Source: Piscirickettsiaceae bacterium (GTDB lineage Bacteria > Pseudomonadota > Gammaproteobacteria > Methylococcales > Cycloclasticaceae). Taken from it: a stretch of 41,648 nucleotides of DNA. Positions 30,073-40,974 of this stretch are shown one piece after another. Position 1 is the first letter of the stretch. Every line of letters starts with the position of its first letter. The notes beneath the pieces were generated by a model that was not told the origin of the DNA, made no database searches, and was given only the letters and a program-made list of their open reading frames with translations. The translations under genes were made by a program, and so were the position numbers. The DNA lies in assembly GCA_002401365.1 (NCBI GenBank), contig NVSW01000001.1, positions 26,800 to 68,447 on the forward strand, given 5' to 3'.

Positions 30073-32571
30073 CTAAAATAAATCTTCGATAGTTTGTTGT
30101 TGATTAAGCGGTGACGCTGAGTCTCTTCCGCTTGTTTCATCGTTCATTTCAGGTGCAAAATCCTTTCTAAAGAGTTCAAAAACAGCATTAGGGTTTGATG
30201 GGGTTGTCTTAAAGCCCGTTTCCTTATCAATTAAAATATTAACGATGTTGTTTGGTTGGGGAAGGTTTTGGTTGGGAATATTTTCTAATGCTTTGCGCAT
30301 AAATGCAATCCACATAGGTAAAGAGGCTTTGCCGCCAGTTTCTCTGTTGCCCAGTGACCGGCTGTCATCAAAACCGACCCAAGAAACAGCAACTAATGAG
30401 GGGTTATAGCCATTGAACCAAGCATCTTTTTGGTCATTCGTTGTGCCCGTTTTGCCGGCTAAATCGGTTCTGCCCAAGCTGAGTGCTTTACGGCCTGTGC
30501 CACGTTTTACAACATCTCTTAATAAGGAGTTCATCAAAAAATTAACTTGAGGACTGAGTATTCGTTCGGCTAAGGGCGGTGTTAGTTGTTTATCGGGGGC
30601 TTCGTTGATGTCTGCAGTATTCTCTATGTTAGACGTTGCTAACGCGGTGCTTTGACTTGGCAATGAAGTAGGCTCTGTATTTAGAGTGCATCGAATACAG
30701 GCTATAGCAGGGTTGGCGCGAAATAAAACATCTCCAGAATAGGATTCAACACGGTCTACAAAGTAAGGCGTTACTTTAAAACCACCGTTGGCAAAAACAG
30801 AATACACAGCAGCCATTTTATACGGGTTTGCACTGCCACTGCCTAAAGCGAGAGATAAGTTTTTAGGTAACGACGCTTGTTTTAGGCCAAATTTTCGGGC
30901 GAATTGGCGAACATAGTTTACCCCAACGTCTCTGAGAATACGGATTGAAACGAGGTTTCTAGAATTTATAAGCGCTATTCTTAATCGAGTTGGCCCGTAG
31001 AACTTTCCGCTGTAATTTTCTGGCCGCCACTGTGTTTCCAAGCCGGCATCATTAAAGACAACGGGCGCATCATTGATAAGAGTGGCTGCGGTATAACCTT
31101 TAGTTAGTGCTGCGGAATATAAAATAGGTTTGAAGCCGGAGCCAGGCTGCCGGTTGGCTTGAAAGGCACGGTTGAATTTACTTTGATAATAGTCATAGCC
31201 ACCGACAAGGGCAAGTACGCCACCGTTTGATGGGTTCATTGCGACTATTGCGCCGGCAACTTGAGGTGCTTGAGATAGCTCAAATAGGTCAGACTCAGGG
31301 ATTTGTCGCAGCAAAATAACATCCCCTAAAGCTAAAATATCGGAGGCTTGTTTGGGATTTTTGCCCATTCTTTTTTCATTAATGTATGGGCGCGCCCATT
31401 TGAGGCCGTCCCAAGCAATGGTTAACTCTCGTTGATCTTTGGTTTTAGTGGTAACTTGTTGTTTATTTACCGCAGTAACGACAGCTGGAAATGTATCGCC
31501 CAAACTTTTTATTGGGGCTAAGACGGCTGAAATTTCTTCAGCGGAGTTAACAGCTGAGGCGTCGAGATGCCCAATAACGCCTCGGTAGCCATGGCGTTTA
31601 TCGTAGTTATGTAAAGCGAGTCTTAGAGCCTGGTTGGCGGCGCGTTGTTTTTCACTATTGACGGTGGTAAAAACCTTCATCCCTGAGGTATAAATTTCAT
31701 TACCATATTGCTTGAACATTTCATCTCTTACCATTTCGGCAATATACGGTGCTTTAAGCTCAATAGAGGCATTGTTTAGCTCGGCTGTTACCGGCTCAGC
31801 AAGCGCTACATCAAACGCCTCTTTATTTATATACTTGAGCCTAAGCAGGCGGTCAAGCACATAGTCACGCCTAATTTTAGCCCTAGTAGGGTTGGATATA
31901 GGGTTAAAAGCAGAAGGTGCTTTGGGTAATCCGGCGATCATTGCCTGCTGCGCTAAAGATAGGTCGGCTAAGTTTTTACCATAGTAAACTTGAGATGCAG
32001 CAGCGATTCCATATGAATGATGGCCCAAATAAATTTTATTGAGATATAGAGCTAGAATATCTTGCTTGCTCAATTTTTGTTCGATGATAAAAGATAACAA
32101 TATTTCCCGAAATTTTCGGGTATATGTTTTTTTTCTAGTAAGGAAAAAATTTCTCGCAACTTGCATGGTGATAGTGCTGCCACCTTGTTTTTTCTTACCG
32201 GTTAGTACTAGTTGCACCGCGGCTCTTGCAAGGCCTAAGTAATCAACACCGTGGTGCTGAAAGAAGCGGTTGTCTTCAGCGGCAAGAAAGGCGTTTATTT
32301 GAGTAAGCGGGACATCGTCGAATTGAATGGGAATACGTTTTTTCTCGCCAAACTGCGCTAATAGCTTTCCATCTTCACTGTAAACTTTTAACGGTGTTTG
32401 GTATTGCACATCGCGTAGAGATTCAACATCGGGTAGCGAGGGAACAATTTCATACTTTATATATAGTGCTAGTAGAGCAAAAAGCAAAACTGATACGAGT
32501 AGTAACCATTTAAAAATGCTTAGAAATACAGTTTTTTTAGTTGTTGCAGTAGGAGTATTATTTTTATTCAC
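30073..32571 (-). CDS. mrcA: Penicillin-binding protein 1A
   Basis: 832 aa; AEDNRFFQHHGVDYLGLARA, GGSTITMQVARNFF glycosyltransferase, GSGFKPILYSAAL, KTGTTNDQKDAWFNGY transpeptidase. Confidence 0.97.
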   Translation of the reverse strand: MNKNNTPTATTKKTVFLSIFKWLLLVSVLLFALLALYIKYEIVPSLPDVESLRDVQYQTPLKVYSEDGKLLAQFGEKKRIPIQFDDVPLTQINAFLAAEDNRFFQHHGVDYLGLARAAVQLVLTGKKKQGGSTITMQVARNFFLTRKKTYTRKFREILLSFIIEQKLSKQDILALYLNKIYLGHHSYGIAAASQVYYGKNLADLSLAQQAMIAGLPKAPSAFNPISNPTRAKIRRDYVLDRLLRLKYINKEAFDVALAEPVTAELNNASIELKAPYIAEMVRDEMFKQYGNEIYTSGMKVFTTVNSEKQRAANQALRLALHNYDKRHGYRGVIGHLDASAVNSAEEISAVLAPIKSLGDTFPAVVTAVNKQQVTTKTKDQRELTIAWDGLKWARPYINEKRMGKNPKQASDILALGDVILLRQIPESDLFELSQAPQVAGAIVAMNPSNGGVLALVGGYDYYQSKFNRAFQANRQPGSGFKPILYSAALTKGYTAATLINDAPVVFNDAGLETQWRPENYSGKFYGPTRLRIALINSRNLVSIRILRDVGVNYVRQFARKFGLKQASLPKNLSLALGSGSANPYKMAAVYSVFANGGFKVTPYFVDRVESYSGDVLFRANPAIACIRCTLNTEPTSLPSQSTALATSNIENTADINEAPDKQLTPPLAERILSPQVNFLMNSLLRDVVKRGTGRKALSLGRTDLAGKTGTTNDQKDAWFNGYNPSLVAVSWVGFDDSRSLGNRETGGKASLPMWIAFMRKALENIPNQNLPQPNNIVNILIDKETGFKTTPSNPNAVFELFRKDFAPEMNDETSGRDSASPLNQQQTIEDLF

Positions 32572-32811
32572 GCAAAGGTTACAAATTTTTATGGATGACT
32601 ATTGTAGGTGTATTGTGAAAATAATCACATTAACAAGAGATGAATTTGCTTATATTAAAAAAAACGAAACAAATTAAAAACTAAAGCTATACTGTAACAA
32701 AGTAATATTAGTTGTTGAAATTTAAGCTTGATTATAACGATAAATTGTAATCAAATTGATTCATAAAAGTATCACACCATTGTATGTGATATGAAAAAAG
32801 GAAAAAAAAGG

Positions 32812-33873
32812 ATGTCTTTTTTCAAACGAAATAACCCAAATGTTTTAGGCATAGATATTAGTGCCTCAGCAATAAAATTGATTGAACTAAGTAAGCAAGG
32901 GTCGCGTTATCGAGTTGAAAGTTACGCGGTGGCGGCGTTGCCGGAAAATGCAGTCATTGATAATAATTTTGCAGATATCGAGGCAATTGGCCAGTCATTA
33001 AGAACGGTTGTTGAGCGTTCTGGCACAAAATTAAAACAGGCTGCCGTAGCGGTAACCGGTTCAGCGGTTATTACTAAAGTTATTGCTATACCAAGGCCAG
33101 AGAATGATGATGAGTTAGCCGCGCAAGTTGAAATGCTAGCCGACCAATATATTCCTTATGCACTAGACGAAGTGAATTTAGATTTCAGTGTCATTGGTGA
33201 AAACGAAAGTAATCGTGATATGGTTGACGTACAGCTGGCAGCATCAAGGCGAGAAAATATCGACGATAGAGTGGCGGCTCTGGAAATAGCCGGATTAAAA
33301 GCAAAGATCATTGATGTTGAGGCATACGCATTAGAAAATGCCTATGGGCTACTGACCGATTCGTTACCTGATTACGGTCCTGATGCAACCATCGCAATTG
33401 CAGACACGGGATCAAGCGTAACAACTCTCAATATCCTCCATAAAAATAAAGTAGTTTATTCTCGCGAGCAGGGTTTTGGTGGCAAGCAGTTGACGGAAGA
33501 AATTCAGCGTCGTTATGGGCTTTCTTATGAAGAAGCCGGTATGGCTAAAAAGCACGGCGGCTTGCCAGATAATTATATAAGCGAAGTATTAGACCCATTT
33601 AAAGACGTGATGAGCCAACAAATAGGCCGTTCTTTACAGTTCTTTTTTTCATCCAGTTCGCAGCACAATGTGGATCAGATTATTTTGGCTGGGGGTACTT
33701 CGTCGCTTACGGGAATAGAATCTTTAGTTGAAGAAAAGTTAAGTACACCAACCACCGTTGCTAACCCATTTTCACAGATGACACTAGCGGCAAAAATTAA
33801 AGCGCAGGCATTGAGTAACGACGCACCTGCAATGATGATTGCAACAGGGCTTGCATTAAGGAGTTTCGATTAA
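32812..33873 (+). CDS. pilM: Type IV pilus inner-membrane platform protein PilM
   Basis: MSFFKRNNPNVLGIDISASAIKLIELS; actin-like ATPase; heads pilMNOPQ. ATG 32812 preferred over 32791. Confidence 0.96.
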   Translation: MSFFKRNNPNVLGIDISASAIKLIELSKQGSRYRVESYAVAALPENAVIDNNFADIEAIGQSLRTVVERSGTKLKQAAVAVTGSAVITKVIAIPRPENDDELAAQVEMLADQYIPYALDEVNLDFSVIGENESNRDMVDVQLAASRRENIDDRVAALEIAGLKAKIIDVEAYALENAYGLLTDSLPDYGPDATIAIADTGSSVTTLNILHKNKVVYSREQGFGGKQLTEEIQRRYGLSYEEAGMAKKHGGLPDNYISEVLDPFKDVMSQQIGRSLQFFFSSSSQHNVDQIILAGGTSSLTGIESLVEEKLSTPTTVANPFSQMTLAAKIKAQALSNDAPAMMIATGLALRSFD

Positions 33874-34427
33874 TGGCTAAGATTAATTTACTGCCATGGC
33901 GTGAAGACTTACGTCAACAGCGTCAAAATGATTTTTTGGTAATGTTAGGGATTGGGCTGGCTGCAGCCTCCGTCCTAATGATTATGGTACATGTAACGTA
34001 TAACGGCATGACGGAAAACCAAAATAATAGGAATCAATATTTACAAAGAGAAATAGTTGTTTTTGATAAAAAGATTAAAGAAATCAAAGCGCTAGGAAAA
34101 ACAAAACGTCAGCTAATCTCTCGAATGGAAGTGATTCAACGGTTGCAAAGTAGCCGCCCCGAAATTGTACATATGTTTGATCAGCTAGCTAAGACGGTAC
34201 CGGAAGGTGTTTATTTAACAAAATTTTCTCAACAAGGGAAATCATTAAACATAAGCGGTAATGCGCAATCCAATACGAGGGTTTCGGCGTATATGCGTAG
34301 TTTGGAGAAATCGCCGTGGCTTAAGGGCGCGGATTTAAATATTATTAAAGCAAAAGGGGTTGACGTAAACGGGTTTACCTTAAAGGTTTCTCAAGAAAAA
34401 TTAAAGGACTCCACGGAGGGCAAGTAA
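33873..34427 (+). CDS. pilN: Type IV pilus assembly protein PilN
   Basis: 184 aa; KINLLPWREDLRQQRQNDF. Confidence 0.96.
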   Translation: MAKINLLPWREDLRQQRQNDFLVMLGIGLAAASVLMIMVHVTYNGMTENQNNRNQYLQREIVVFDKKIKEIKALGKTKRQLISRMEVIQRLQSSRPEIVHMFDQLAKTVPEGVYLTKFSQQGKSLNISGNAQSNTRVSAYMRSLEKSPWLKGADLNIIKAKGVDVNGFTLKVSQEKLKDSTEGK

Positions 34428-34428
34428 C

Positions 34429-35010
34429 ATGAAACTTGACGAAATTAATTGGGATTTTAATGAGGCAGGGAATTGGCCGAGAGCTGTTAAAGCTGCTGCT
34501 ATTGCACTGGCTTGTGTTATTTTAATAGCGGCTTGGGTTTATTATGACACGCTAGATCAAAGGGATGTTCTCGCCGAGGTTGAGACGAAAGAGCTGTCTT
34601 TAAAAAAGGCGTTTGAAGTGAAGCAGCAGAAGGCGGCAAACCTTGAACCATATAAAAAGCAATTGGTTGAAATGAAAGAGCAGTTTGGTGCAATGCTTCA
34701 GCAGTTGCCGAACAAAACCGAAGTGGCAGAGCTTTTAATTGACGTATCTCAAGCGGGCCTTGCGAGCGGCTTGGAATTTACACTTTTCCAACCTTTAGGT
34801 GAAAGTAAAAGAGACTTCTACGCGGAGAAGCCAATTAAAATCAAAGTGGTTGGAAATTACCACGAATTTGGTGAGTTTGTTAGCAATCTTGCTGCTCTGC
34901 CGCGTATTGTAACCTTGCATAATGTTGCGTTAACACCAAGCAAAAATGGCGGCATGTCCATGTCTGCTTTAGCGAAAACGTATCGCTATTTGGATGAGGG
35001 TGAAAAATGA
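34429..35010 (+). CDS. pilO: Type IV pilus assembly protein PilO
   Basis: 193 aa; LPNKTEVAELLIDVSQAGLASGLEF...YHEFGEFVSNLAALPRIVTLHN. Confidence 0.96.
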   Translation: MKLDEINWDFNEAGNWPRAVKAAAIALACVILIAAWVYYDTLDQRDVLAEVETKELSLKKAFEVKQQKAANLEPYKKQLVEMKEQFGAMLQQLPNKTEVAELLIDVSQAGLASGLEFTLFQPLGESKRDFYAEKPIKIKVVGNYHEFGEFVSNLAALPRIVTLHNVALTPSKNGGMSMSALAKTYRYLDEGEK

Positions 35011-35546
35011 AGTTTAAATACATAAGACAACCTAGCTGGGTATTAATTGCCAGCATTATGATGGTTTGTGCAACGGGATGTGTTAATGAAGAGTTTGACG
35101 ATCTCGAGGCGTATGTCGCGAAAGTAAAAATGAAAAAAGCAGACCCAATTGAGCCGTTGCCAGTGATTAAGGCATACGAGTCGTTTACATATGCTGCAGA
35201 TGATTTAAGAAATCCATTCGAACCCGTTCAAGAGCCGCTAGTCATTGCAGAGGTGGAAGAAGGCACGGGCCCAGGTCCTGATTTAGCAAGGGCAAAAGAA
35301 GAGCTAGAGGGTTACCCGTTGGATACGCTTAGAATGGTGGGTACGTTAGAAAAAGGTGGCCAACTATGGGGTTTGGTAAGAGCGAACGATGGGGTTATTC
35401 ATCGTGTTCAGCCGGGCAATTATTTGGGGCAAAATTTTGGTAAAATTAATGAGATTTCAGAAGTCCAAATTAATGTAGATGAATTTATTACGACGTCAGG
35501 TGGTCGTTGGCGTGAGCGCCAAGCGTCCTTGGCGTTGGCAGAATAA
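35007..35546 (+). CDS. pilP: Type IV pilus lipoprotein PilP
   Basis: 179 aa; lipobox ATGC, LRNPFEP, LEGYPLDTLRMVGTL, GNYLGQNFGKI. Confidence 0.96.
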   Translation: MKFKYIRQPSWVLIASIMMVCATGCVNEEFDDLEAYVAKVKMKKADPIEPLPVIKAYESFTYAADDLRNPFEPVQEPLVIAEVEEGTGPGPDLARAKEELEGYPLDTLRMVGTLEKGGQLWGLVRANDGVIHRVQPGNYLGQNFGKINEISEVQINVDEFITTSGGRWRERQASLALAE

Positions 35547-35549
35547 GAG

Positions 35550-37706
35550 ATGGGGAACATAATGAATAATGCAAAAAAGGAAAAACTGATGGATAAGTCA
35601 AATAGGTTTTGCTGGGTTAAAACAAAGCATAACAAAACATTCCTACTTCCATGGATTTTGGCGCTTGTATGTACAGTGTTTGCTCAAGCGGCACTGGCTC
35701 AGGCGGCAAATTTAAAGGAAATTCGGTTTGCTGGATTAGAGGGAAATAAGGTACAGATCGAACTGGCTTTAGATGGCGAGCCGGGACTTCTAAAGAGTTT
35801 TAGTACGGAAAACCCTGCGCGGATAGCCATTGATTTGCCTGGCATTGCTAATAAAGCAGGGAAAAAATCGATCCCTATTAATATTGGTAAAGCAATTAGC
35901 ATTAGAGCGTTACAGGCTGGCGATAGAACTCGAGTTGTATTAAACCTGAGTGAGTCGGTTCCCTATGCAACGAAAATAGAAGGTAATAGTGTTTTTATAA
36001 CGTTAAACAGAACGAAAGCGTTATCAAAAGCGATTTCCTCAGCGAGTACAGCGACGGGGGTAGCAAGCAGTGGTTCACTGGCGGTGAAAAACGTAGATTT
36101 CAGGCGCGGCGAGCAAGGTGAGGGCCGTGTATTAATTAGCTTGAACGCTGCAAATGCGATCGTTGATGTTAAAGAGCAAGGTGGAAAAATAATTGTAGAC
36201 ATTAAAAATGCACAATTACCGGCTAAATTTGCCAATAAATTAGATGTACTGGATTTCGCTACGCCGGTTAAAACGATTGATGTGAAACGTCAAGGAGATA
36301 ATACTCGCTTAACTGTTACGCCAGTTGGCTTGTACGAGTTTTTGTCTTACCAAATGGATGGTTTGTTAACGCTTGAATTTAAGCCACTAACGAGACAAGA
36401 GAAAGCAACCTTGATTGCGGATAAAAATCGCTATACGGGCGAAAAGCTATCGCTTAATTTCCAAAGCATTGAAGTTCGCTCGGTTCTACAGTTATTAGCA
36501 GACTTTACAGATATGAACCTTGTTGCGAGTGACTCAGTGGGTGGTAGTGTAACCCTGCGTTTAAATAACGTACCCTGGGATCAGGCACTGGAGATCATAC
36601 TAAAAAGCAAAGGCTTAGCAAAACGTGTTACTGGCAATGTGTTAATGGTAGGTCCGATTGCTGAGATTGCAGCCCAAGAGAAGCTTGAGCTAGAGTCTAA
36701 AAAACAAGTTAAAGAGTTGTCGCCATTAGTGTCAGAATTTATTGAAATCAGTTATGCAAAAGCTGCGGATATTGCAACGTTGTTGCAGTCGGCAGATAAC
36801 ACTTTGCTTTCAACAAGAGGCGGCGTTACTATTGATGACAGAACGAACACTTTACTAGTCCAAGAAACGGTAGAGAAGCTTGCTGAAATTAGAAAAATCA
36901 TCCAAAGGCTAGATAGGCCTGTGCGCCAGGTAATGATCGAGTCACGCATTGTGATTGCTAATGATGATTTCACTCGAGACTTAGGCGTTAGGTTCGGTTT
37001 GTCTTCGATCGATAGACACGGCGATCATATAACATTAGGTGCTGGCGGTTTGCCAGGTAACGTTTCTCCAGGCGGTTCTGGCCCAATATTTACCACAGTC
37101 GGTGGCACAACAGAAAACCTTTTGGTTGACTTACCAGCAGCGAGTCCCGCAGGAGCGATTCAGTTCTTAGTTGGCAAGATCGGTAGTTCATTGTTACAAC
37201 TAGAGCTATCTGCCTTGCAAACGGAGGCTAAAGGTGAGGTTATCTCAAGCCCAAGAGTTATTACTGCGGATCAATCTGAAGCAATCATTAACCAAGGTGT
37301 GGAAATTCCATTCCAAGAGGCATCCTCATCCGGCGCAACAACTACGAGCTTTAAAGAAGCTGAGCTACGCTTAACCGTTACGCCACAGATCACACCAGAT
37401 GATCGAATTAATATGAAATTGGATATTAGTAAAGATGCACCTGATTTCTCTAACGTGCAGGCTGGAGGTGTGCCGATTAATACTCAAGGCGTACAGACAA
37501 CGGTACTAGTTAATAATGGAGATACGGTTATTCTGGGTGGTATTTATGAGAGATCAAAGGATAGTAGCATTAGAAAAGTACCGTTTTTTGGTGACTTACC
37601 AGGCGTTGGTGTTTTGTTTAGGAAAACCTTCAAGCAAGATAACAGCAGGGAGTTGCTATTTTTTATTACACCTAAAATTTTGAAAGACGGTAATGTCGTT
37701 AACTAG
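35550..37706 (+). CDS. pilQ: Type IV pilus secretin PilQ
   Basis: 718 aa; two AMIN-like domains, secretin N-domain, VMIESRIVIANDDFTRDLGVRFG, secretin C-terminal FFGDLPGVGVLFRKT. Confidence 0.97.
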   Translation: MGNIMNNAKKEKLMDKSNRFCWVKTKHNKTFLLPWILALVCTVFAQAALAQAANLKEIRFAGLEGNKVQIELALDGEPGLLKSFSTENPARIAIDLPGIANKAGKKSIPINIGKAISIRALQAGDRTRVVLNLSESVPYATKIEGNSVFITLNRTKALSKAISSASTATGVASSGSLAVKNVDFRRGEQGEGRVLISLNAANAIVDVKEQGGKIIVDIKNAQLPAKFANKLDVLDFATPVKTIDVKRQGDNTRLTVTPVGLYEFLSYQMDGLLTLEFKPLTRQEKATLIADKNRYTGEKLSLNFQSIEVRSVLQLLADFTDMNLVASDSVGGSVTLRLNNVPWDQALEIILKSKGLAKRVTGNVLMVGPIAEIAAQEKLELESKKQVKELSPLVSEFIEISYAKAADIATLLQSADNTLLSTRGGVTIDDRTNTLLVQETVEKLAEIRKIIQRLDRPVRQVMIESRIVIANDDFTRDLGVRFGLSSIDRHGDHITLGAGGLPGNVSPGGSGPIFTTVGGTTENLLVDLPAASPAGAIQFLVGKIGSSLLQLELSALQTEAKGEVISSPRVITADQSEAIINQGVEIPFQEASSSGATTTSFKEAELRLTVTPQITPDDRINMKLDISKDAPDFSNVQAGGVPINTQGVQTTVLVNNGDTVILGGIYERSKDSSIRKVPFFGDLPGVGVLFRKTFKQDNSRELLFFITPKILKDGNVVN

Positions 37707-37728
37707 CTAGAGTCGTTTTATTCAAAAT

Positions 37729-37758
37729 AAAAGGCGAGGATTTATCCTCGCCTTTTTT
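37729..37758 (+). terminator. Rho-independent terminator downstream of pilQ
   Basis: AAAAGGCGAGGA-TTTA-TCCTCGCCTTTTTT. Confidence 0.94.
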
Positions 37759-37823
37759 ATTAAAAAGAAATAAACGAAGTGCAATATCAGCATGGTATAG
37801 TTTTATTAAAAATATGTGCTTAA

Positions 37824-38345
37824 ATGGAACTGAAAACGAATATTTATCTAATTGGCCCAATGGCGGCAGGGAAGTCCACTATCGGCAAGGTATTGGCACG
37901 AAAGTTAGGCGTGTCGTTTTTTGATATAGATCAAGAAATTATTGAGTGTACAGGAGTAGAAATAGCACTAATTTTTGAATTAGAAGGAGAAAGTGGTTTT
38001 CGAAAAAGAGAAACCGATAAAATCAAAAGGTTGTCTCAGCTAGATAATGCCGTTATAGCAACGGGTGGCGGGGCGGTATTGAGTAAAGAGAATCAAGTGA
38101 TATTAAAAAATTCGGGTAAAATCATTTACTTACAATGTTCAGTAAATCAACAGTTAAGCCGGACCCGTTTTGATACCAAACGTCCATTATTGCAAACAGA
38201 AAACCCGAGAGAGAGATTAGAACAAATGATGATTGAGCGTGCGCCAATATACGAGAGTTTGGCGGATATAACAGTAAGTACCGAAAGGATAAATAGCAAA
38301 CGGGTTATAAACACAATCGTTGAGCAATTAAAACGACAGCCATGA
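37824..38345 (+). CDS. aroK: Shikimate kinase
   Basis: 173 aa; [37 protein letters not shown]. Confidence 0.97.
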   Translation: MELKTNIYLIGPMAAGKSTIGKVLARKLGVSFFDIDQEIIECTGVEIALIFELEGESGFRKRETDKIKRLSQLDNAVIATGGGAVLSKENQVILKNSGKIIYLQCSVNQQLSRTRFDTKRPLLQTENPRERLEQMMIERAPIYESLADITVSTERINSKRVINTIVEQLKRQP

Positions 38346-39424
38346 CGCAACTAATTGTAGATTTAGGGGATAGAAGCTACCCAATTTTTATTACCAAGGG
38401 CCTGCTTGGTGATCAAGGAATGTTTGATGAATATCTATCTGGCAAGCACGTACTTATCGTGACGAATGAAACAATTGCGCCGTTATATCTTAAGCCCCTT
38501 AAGGAGATGTTTGCGGCAGACATCAAGGTGTCGACGTGCATATTGCCAGACGGGGAGCAGTATAAAACATTAGAGTATTTGAATAAAATATTTGACTCAT
38601 TATTGGAGAACCGTTGTAACCGCCAAGTCACTTTGATGGCCTTGGGTGGTGGCGTAATTGGCGATATGACGGGCTTTGCTGCGGCAAGTTACCAACGTGG
38701 CGTTAGTTTTATTCAGGTTCCAACAACATTGTTGTCGCAGGTTGATTCATCGGTTGGCGGCAAAACAGGGGTTAACCACTCACTAGGTAAAAATATGATA
38801 GGTGCTTTTTATCAGCCAACGTGTGTCCTGGTTGATATATCTACACTATCAACACTACCCGATAAAGAACTAAGTGCAGGATTAGCTGAAGTTATTAAAT
38901 ACGGGGCTATCTGTGATGCTGAATTCTTTCGCTGGTTAGAAAAAAACATGGATGCACTAAGGCGGCGTGATCCCGAAGCACTTAGCTATGCAATTCAAAA
39001 ATCTTGCGAAAAGAAAGCAGAGGTCGTTGCAAAAGATGAGCGAGAATCAGGGATAAGGGCAACCTTGAACTTTGGCCATACATTTGGGCACGCTATAGAG
39101 GCGCATATGGGCTATGGAAACTGGCTACATGGTGAGGCAGTGTCAGTTGGTATGTGTATAGCCGCTGATTTGTCATGTGGTTTGGGCTGGTTGCCTGAAG
39201 GCGACAGCATGCGCCTTAAACTGCTTTGTGAGAAGGCAGGATTGCCGGTCCATAGCCCAAATAATATGGCGTTCGACGATTACTTAAATTATATGCGGTC
39301 AGATAAAAAAAACATCACAGATAAAATTCGATTTGTGTTGTTAAAAAGTATTGGAGAAGCCGTTTTATTTGAAGGCGTGGATGAAAGGTTGTTGAAGATG
39401 GCGATATTAAACAGGGCATGTTAA
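38342..39424 (+). CDS. aroB: 3-dehydroquinate synthase
   Basis: 360 aa; [61 protein letters not shown]; 4-nt overlap with aroK. Confidence 0.98.
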   Translation: MTQLIVDLGDRSYPIFITKGLLGDQGMFDEYLSGKHVLIVTNETIAPLYLKPLKEMFAADIKVSTCILPDGEQYKTLEYLNKIFDSLLENRCNRQVTLMALGGGVIGDMTGFAAASYQRGVSFIQVPTTLLSQVDSSVGGKTGVNHSLGKNMIGAFYQPTCVLVDISTLSTLPDKELSAGLAEVIKYGAICDAEFFRWLEKNMDALRRRDPEALSYAIQKSCEKKAEVVAKDERESGIRATLNFGHTFGHAIEAHMGYGNWLHGEAVSVGMCIAADLSCGLGWLPEGDSMRLKLLCEKAGLPVHSPNNMAFDDYLNYMRSDKKNITDKIRFVLLKSIGEAVLFEGVDERLLKMAILNRAC

Positions 39425-39428
39425 TGAC

Positions 39429-40796
39429 ATGACGTTTAACAAAAACAGCCAATCTCAGGGTGTATTTTTTACCCCAGAGCGCCAACAACGGTTAGATTTG
39501 ATTACCCATTTAATCCCTAATAGTCGCCAGCCTATTTTGCTCCGGGGCCCTGCAGAGTCGGGCAAGTCTTTTTTCCTACGGGAGTTTAAAAAACAAGCAC
39601 CTAACAATTGGCTAATCTGTATGCTCGAAGCCGATGAGATGACTCTTTCCCCTACGGATGCGTTTGAATCTAGCTTTGATCAACTAGAGAATAGTGATAA
39701 GCCAATTAGATCTCGCTTGACAGCGTGGTCTCGAATTGAAAAAATAGTTGTGGTATTAGTAGAAGACATGCATCTTCTAGACGCTACGGGTATTGATGAG
39801 TTGTTCCGTTTGAGTGAAGAGCATGGCTGCTTACGGCTACTGATGACATCATCAGAGAATTTAGGGGAAGAGGTTGAGGGGCATTGTCAGTTAATTGATC
39901 TAGAACCGTTTAGTCAAAAACAAACCGCTGACTATGCAAAAGCGAGAATAAACGCCAAAGGTATCGATTTTGTTAATTTAGCCGGCATAGATGATGTTGT
40001 GCTTTTTATTGAAACGGGTGGTCTGCCGGGGCGTATTAATGACGTTTTGCAGCAAATGCAAGAGAGCCCCTTAAAAGCTAAAGCAGTTAAAAAAGGGTCA
40101 AATACCTTGTTTATATTATCTGCGGTGGTCATTTCTTTGTTGATAGCAGTATTGTTAACGCAAGGGTTCTGGTTTGATGAGGTTGTGGAGCCAGAGTCAA
40201 CGCTAGCTTTGCCTAAAGAAGTGAAAAAGATACCTTCTTTGGCTTTAAACAGAGACGTTTTAATTAAAAAACCAGCACCAGTGCAAATACCAATCGAAAA
40301 ATTTGATAAATCTCCCTTGCAAGAAAAAGAGGTTAAGGCGGATATTAGGGTGGAGCCAGACCAAGTTTCCGAGGAAGAAATGGCTCTAAAAGAACCCTTA
40401 ATTGAGATTATAAAAGCGAAAAAAAACAAGGTGCTAGAAAAAGTGCCAACTGTAAAGAAGGTGATTCAAACAAAGGTTGTTAGAAATGAACCGTTGGGGT
40501 TAAATCATAACTGGTTAAATGCACAGTCAACGTCAAAATTCACCTTACAGTTATTGGGTGTGTCTCAGGAATCGTCAGCCAAAAAATATTTGGCATCTAA
40601 AAAAGGCGTGCAAGGCTTACATTACTTTAGAAATAAAAAAAATGACGGCGCTTGGTTCACTGTTATTTATGGTGTCTACACGGATAAGGCGTCGGCGGAA
40701 GCGGCTGCAAAAATCCTCCCCAAAGAGCTAAAAGGCGTTAGCCCATGGTTGAGATCAATACAAGATGTGCAGTCAGATATGTATAACATTAAGTAG
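39429..40796 (+). CDS. DamX-like protein: P-loop ATPase N-terminus, TM helix, C-terminal SPOR domain
   Basis: 455 aa; LRGPAESGKSFFLREF, TLFILSAVVISLLIAVLL TM, FTLQLLGVSQESSAKKYL SPOR; aroK-aroB-damX order. Confidence 0.9.
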   Translation: MTFNKNSQSQGVFFTPERQQRLDLITHLIPNSRQPILLRGPAESGKSFFLREFKKQAPNNWLICMLEADEMTLSPTDAFESSFDQLENSDKPIRSRLTAWSRIEKIVVVLVEDMHLLDATGIDELFRLSEEHGCLRLLMTSSENLGEEVEGHCQLIDLEPFSQKQTADYAKARINAKGIDFVNLAGIDDVVLFIETGGLPGRINDVLQQMQESPLKAKAVKKGSNTLFILSAVVISLLIAVLLTQGFWFDEVVEPESTLALPKEVKKIPSLALNRDVLIKKPAPVQIPIEKFDKSPLQEKEVKADIRVEPDQVSEEEMALKEPLIEIIKAKKNKVLEKVPTVKKVIQTKVVRNEPLGLNHNWLNAQSTSKFTLQLLGVSQESSAKKYLASKKGVQGLHYFRNKKNDGAWFTVIYGVYTDKASAEAAAKILPKELKGVSPWLRSIQDVQSDMYNIK

Positions 40797-40886
40797 TTTG
40801 GCGTAATAATAAGGCCGTTTTAATGGTCAGCACCTGTTGACCGCTTGGCTATTCAAATAGCACACACACAGCTTAGATGTGCTAAA

Positions 40887-40916
40887 TTGAAAATCAGCGT
40901 GCTTTTCGGCTATAAT
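40887..40916 (+). promoter_or_regulatory. Putative sigma70 promoter of gltB
   Basis: TTGAAA - 18 nt - TATAAT, 59 nt upstream of gltB GTG. Confidence 0.6.
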
Positions 40917-40974
40917 AACCGGCCGGCCAGAGCACGGTCGGACTTCTTTTAGCAAATAATAAAAGGTTATCTGA

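Noticed and set aside
30670-30720. Cys-x2-Cys (ACIRC) and low-complexity linker in PBP1A
   Set aside because: Variable inter-domain linker region of PBP1A; similar Cys pairs occur in other PBP1A proteins, so not enough for a separate claim.
32572-32811. AT-rich mrcA-pilM divergent region with a small inverted repeat TATCACA...TGTGATA (32770-32791)
   Set aside because: Short 7-bp arms in very AT-rich DNA close to the pilM start; could be a regulator site but too weak to claim.
32791-40796. mrcA-pilMNOPQ-aroK-aroB-damX-gltB block as a possible new system
   Set aside because: Canonical, widely conserved gammaproteobacterial synteny.
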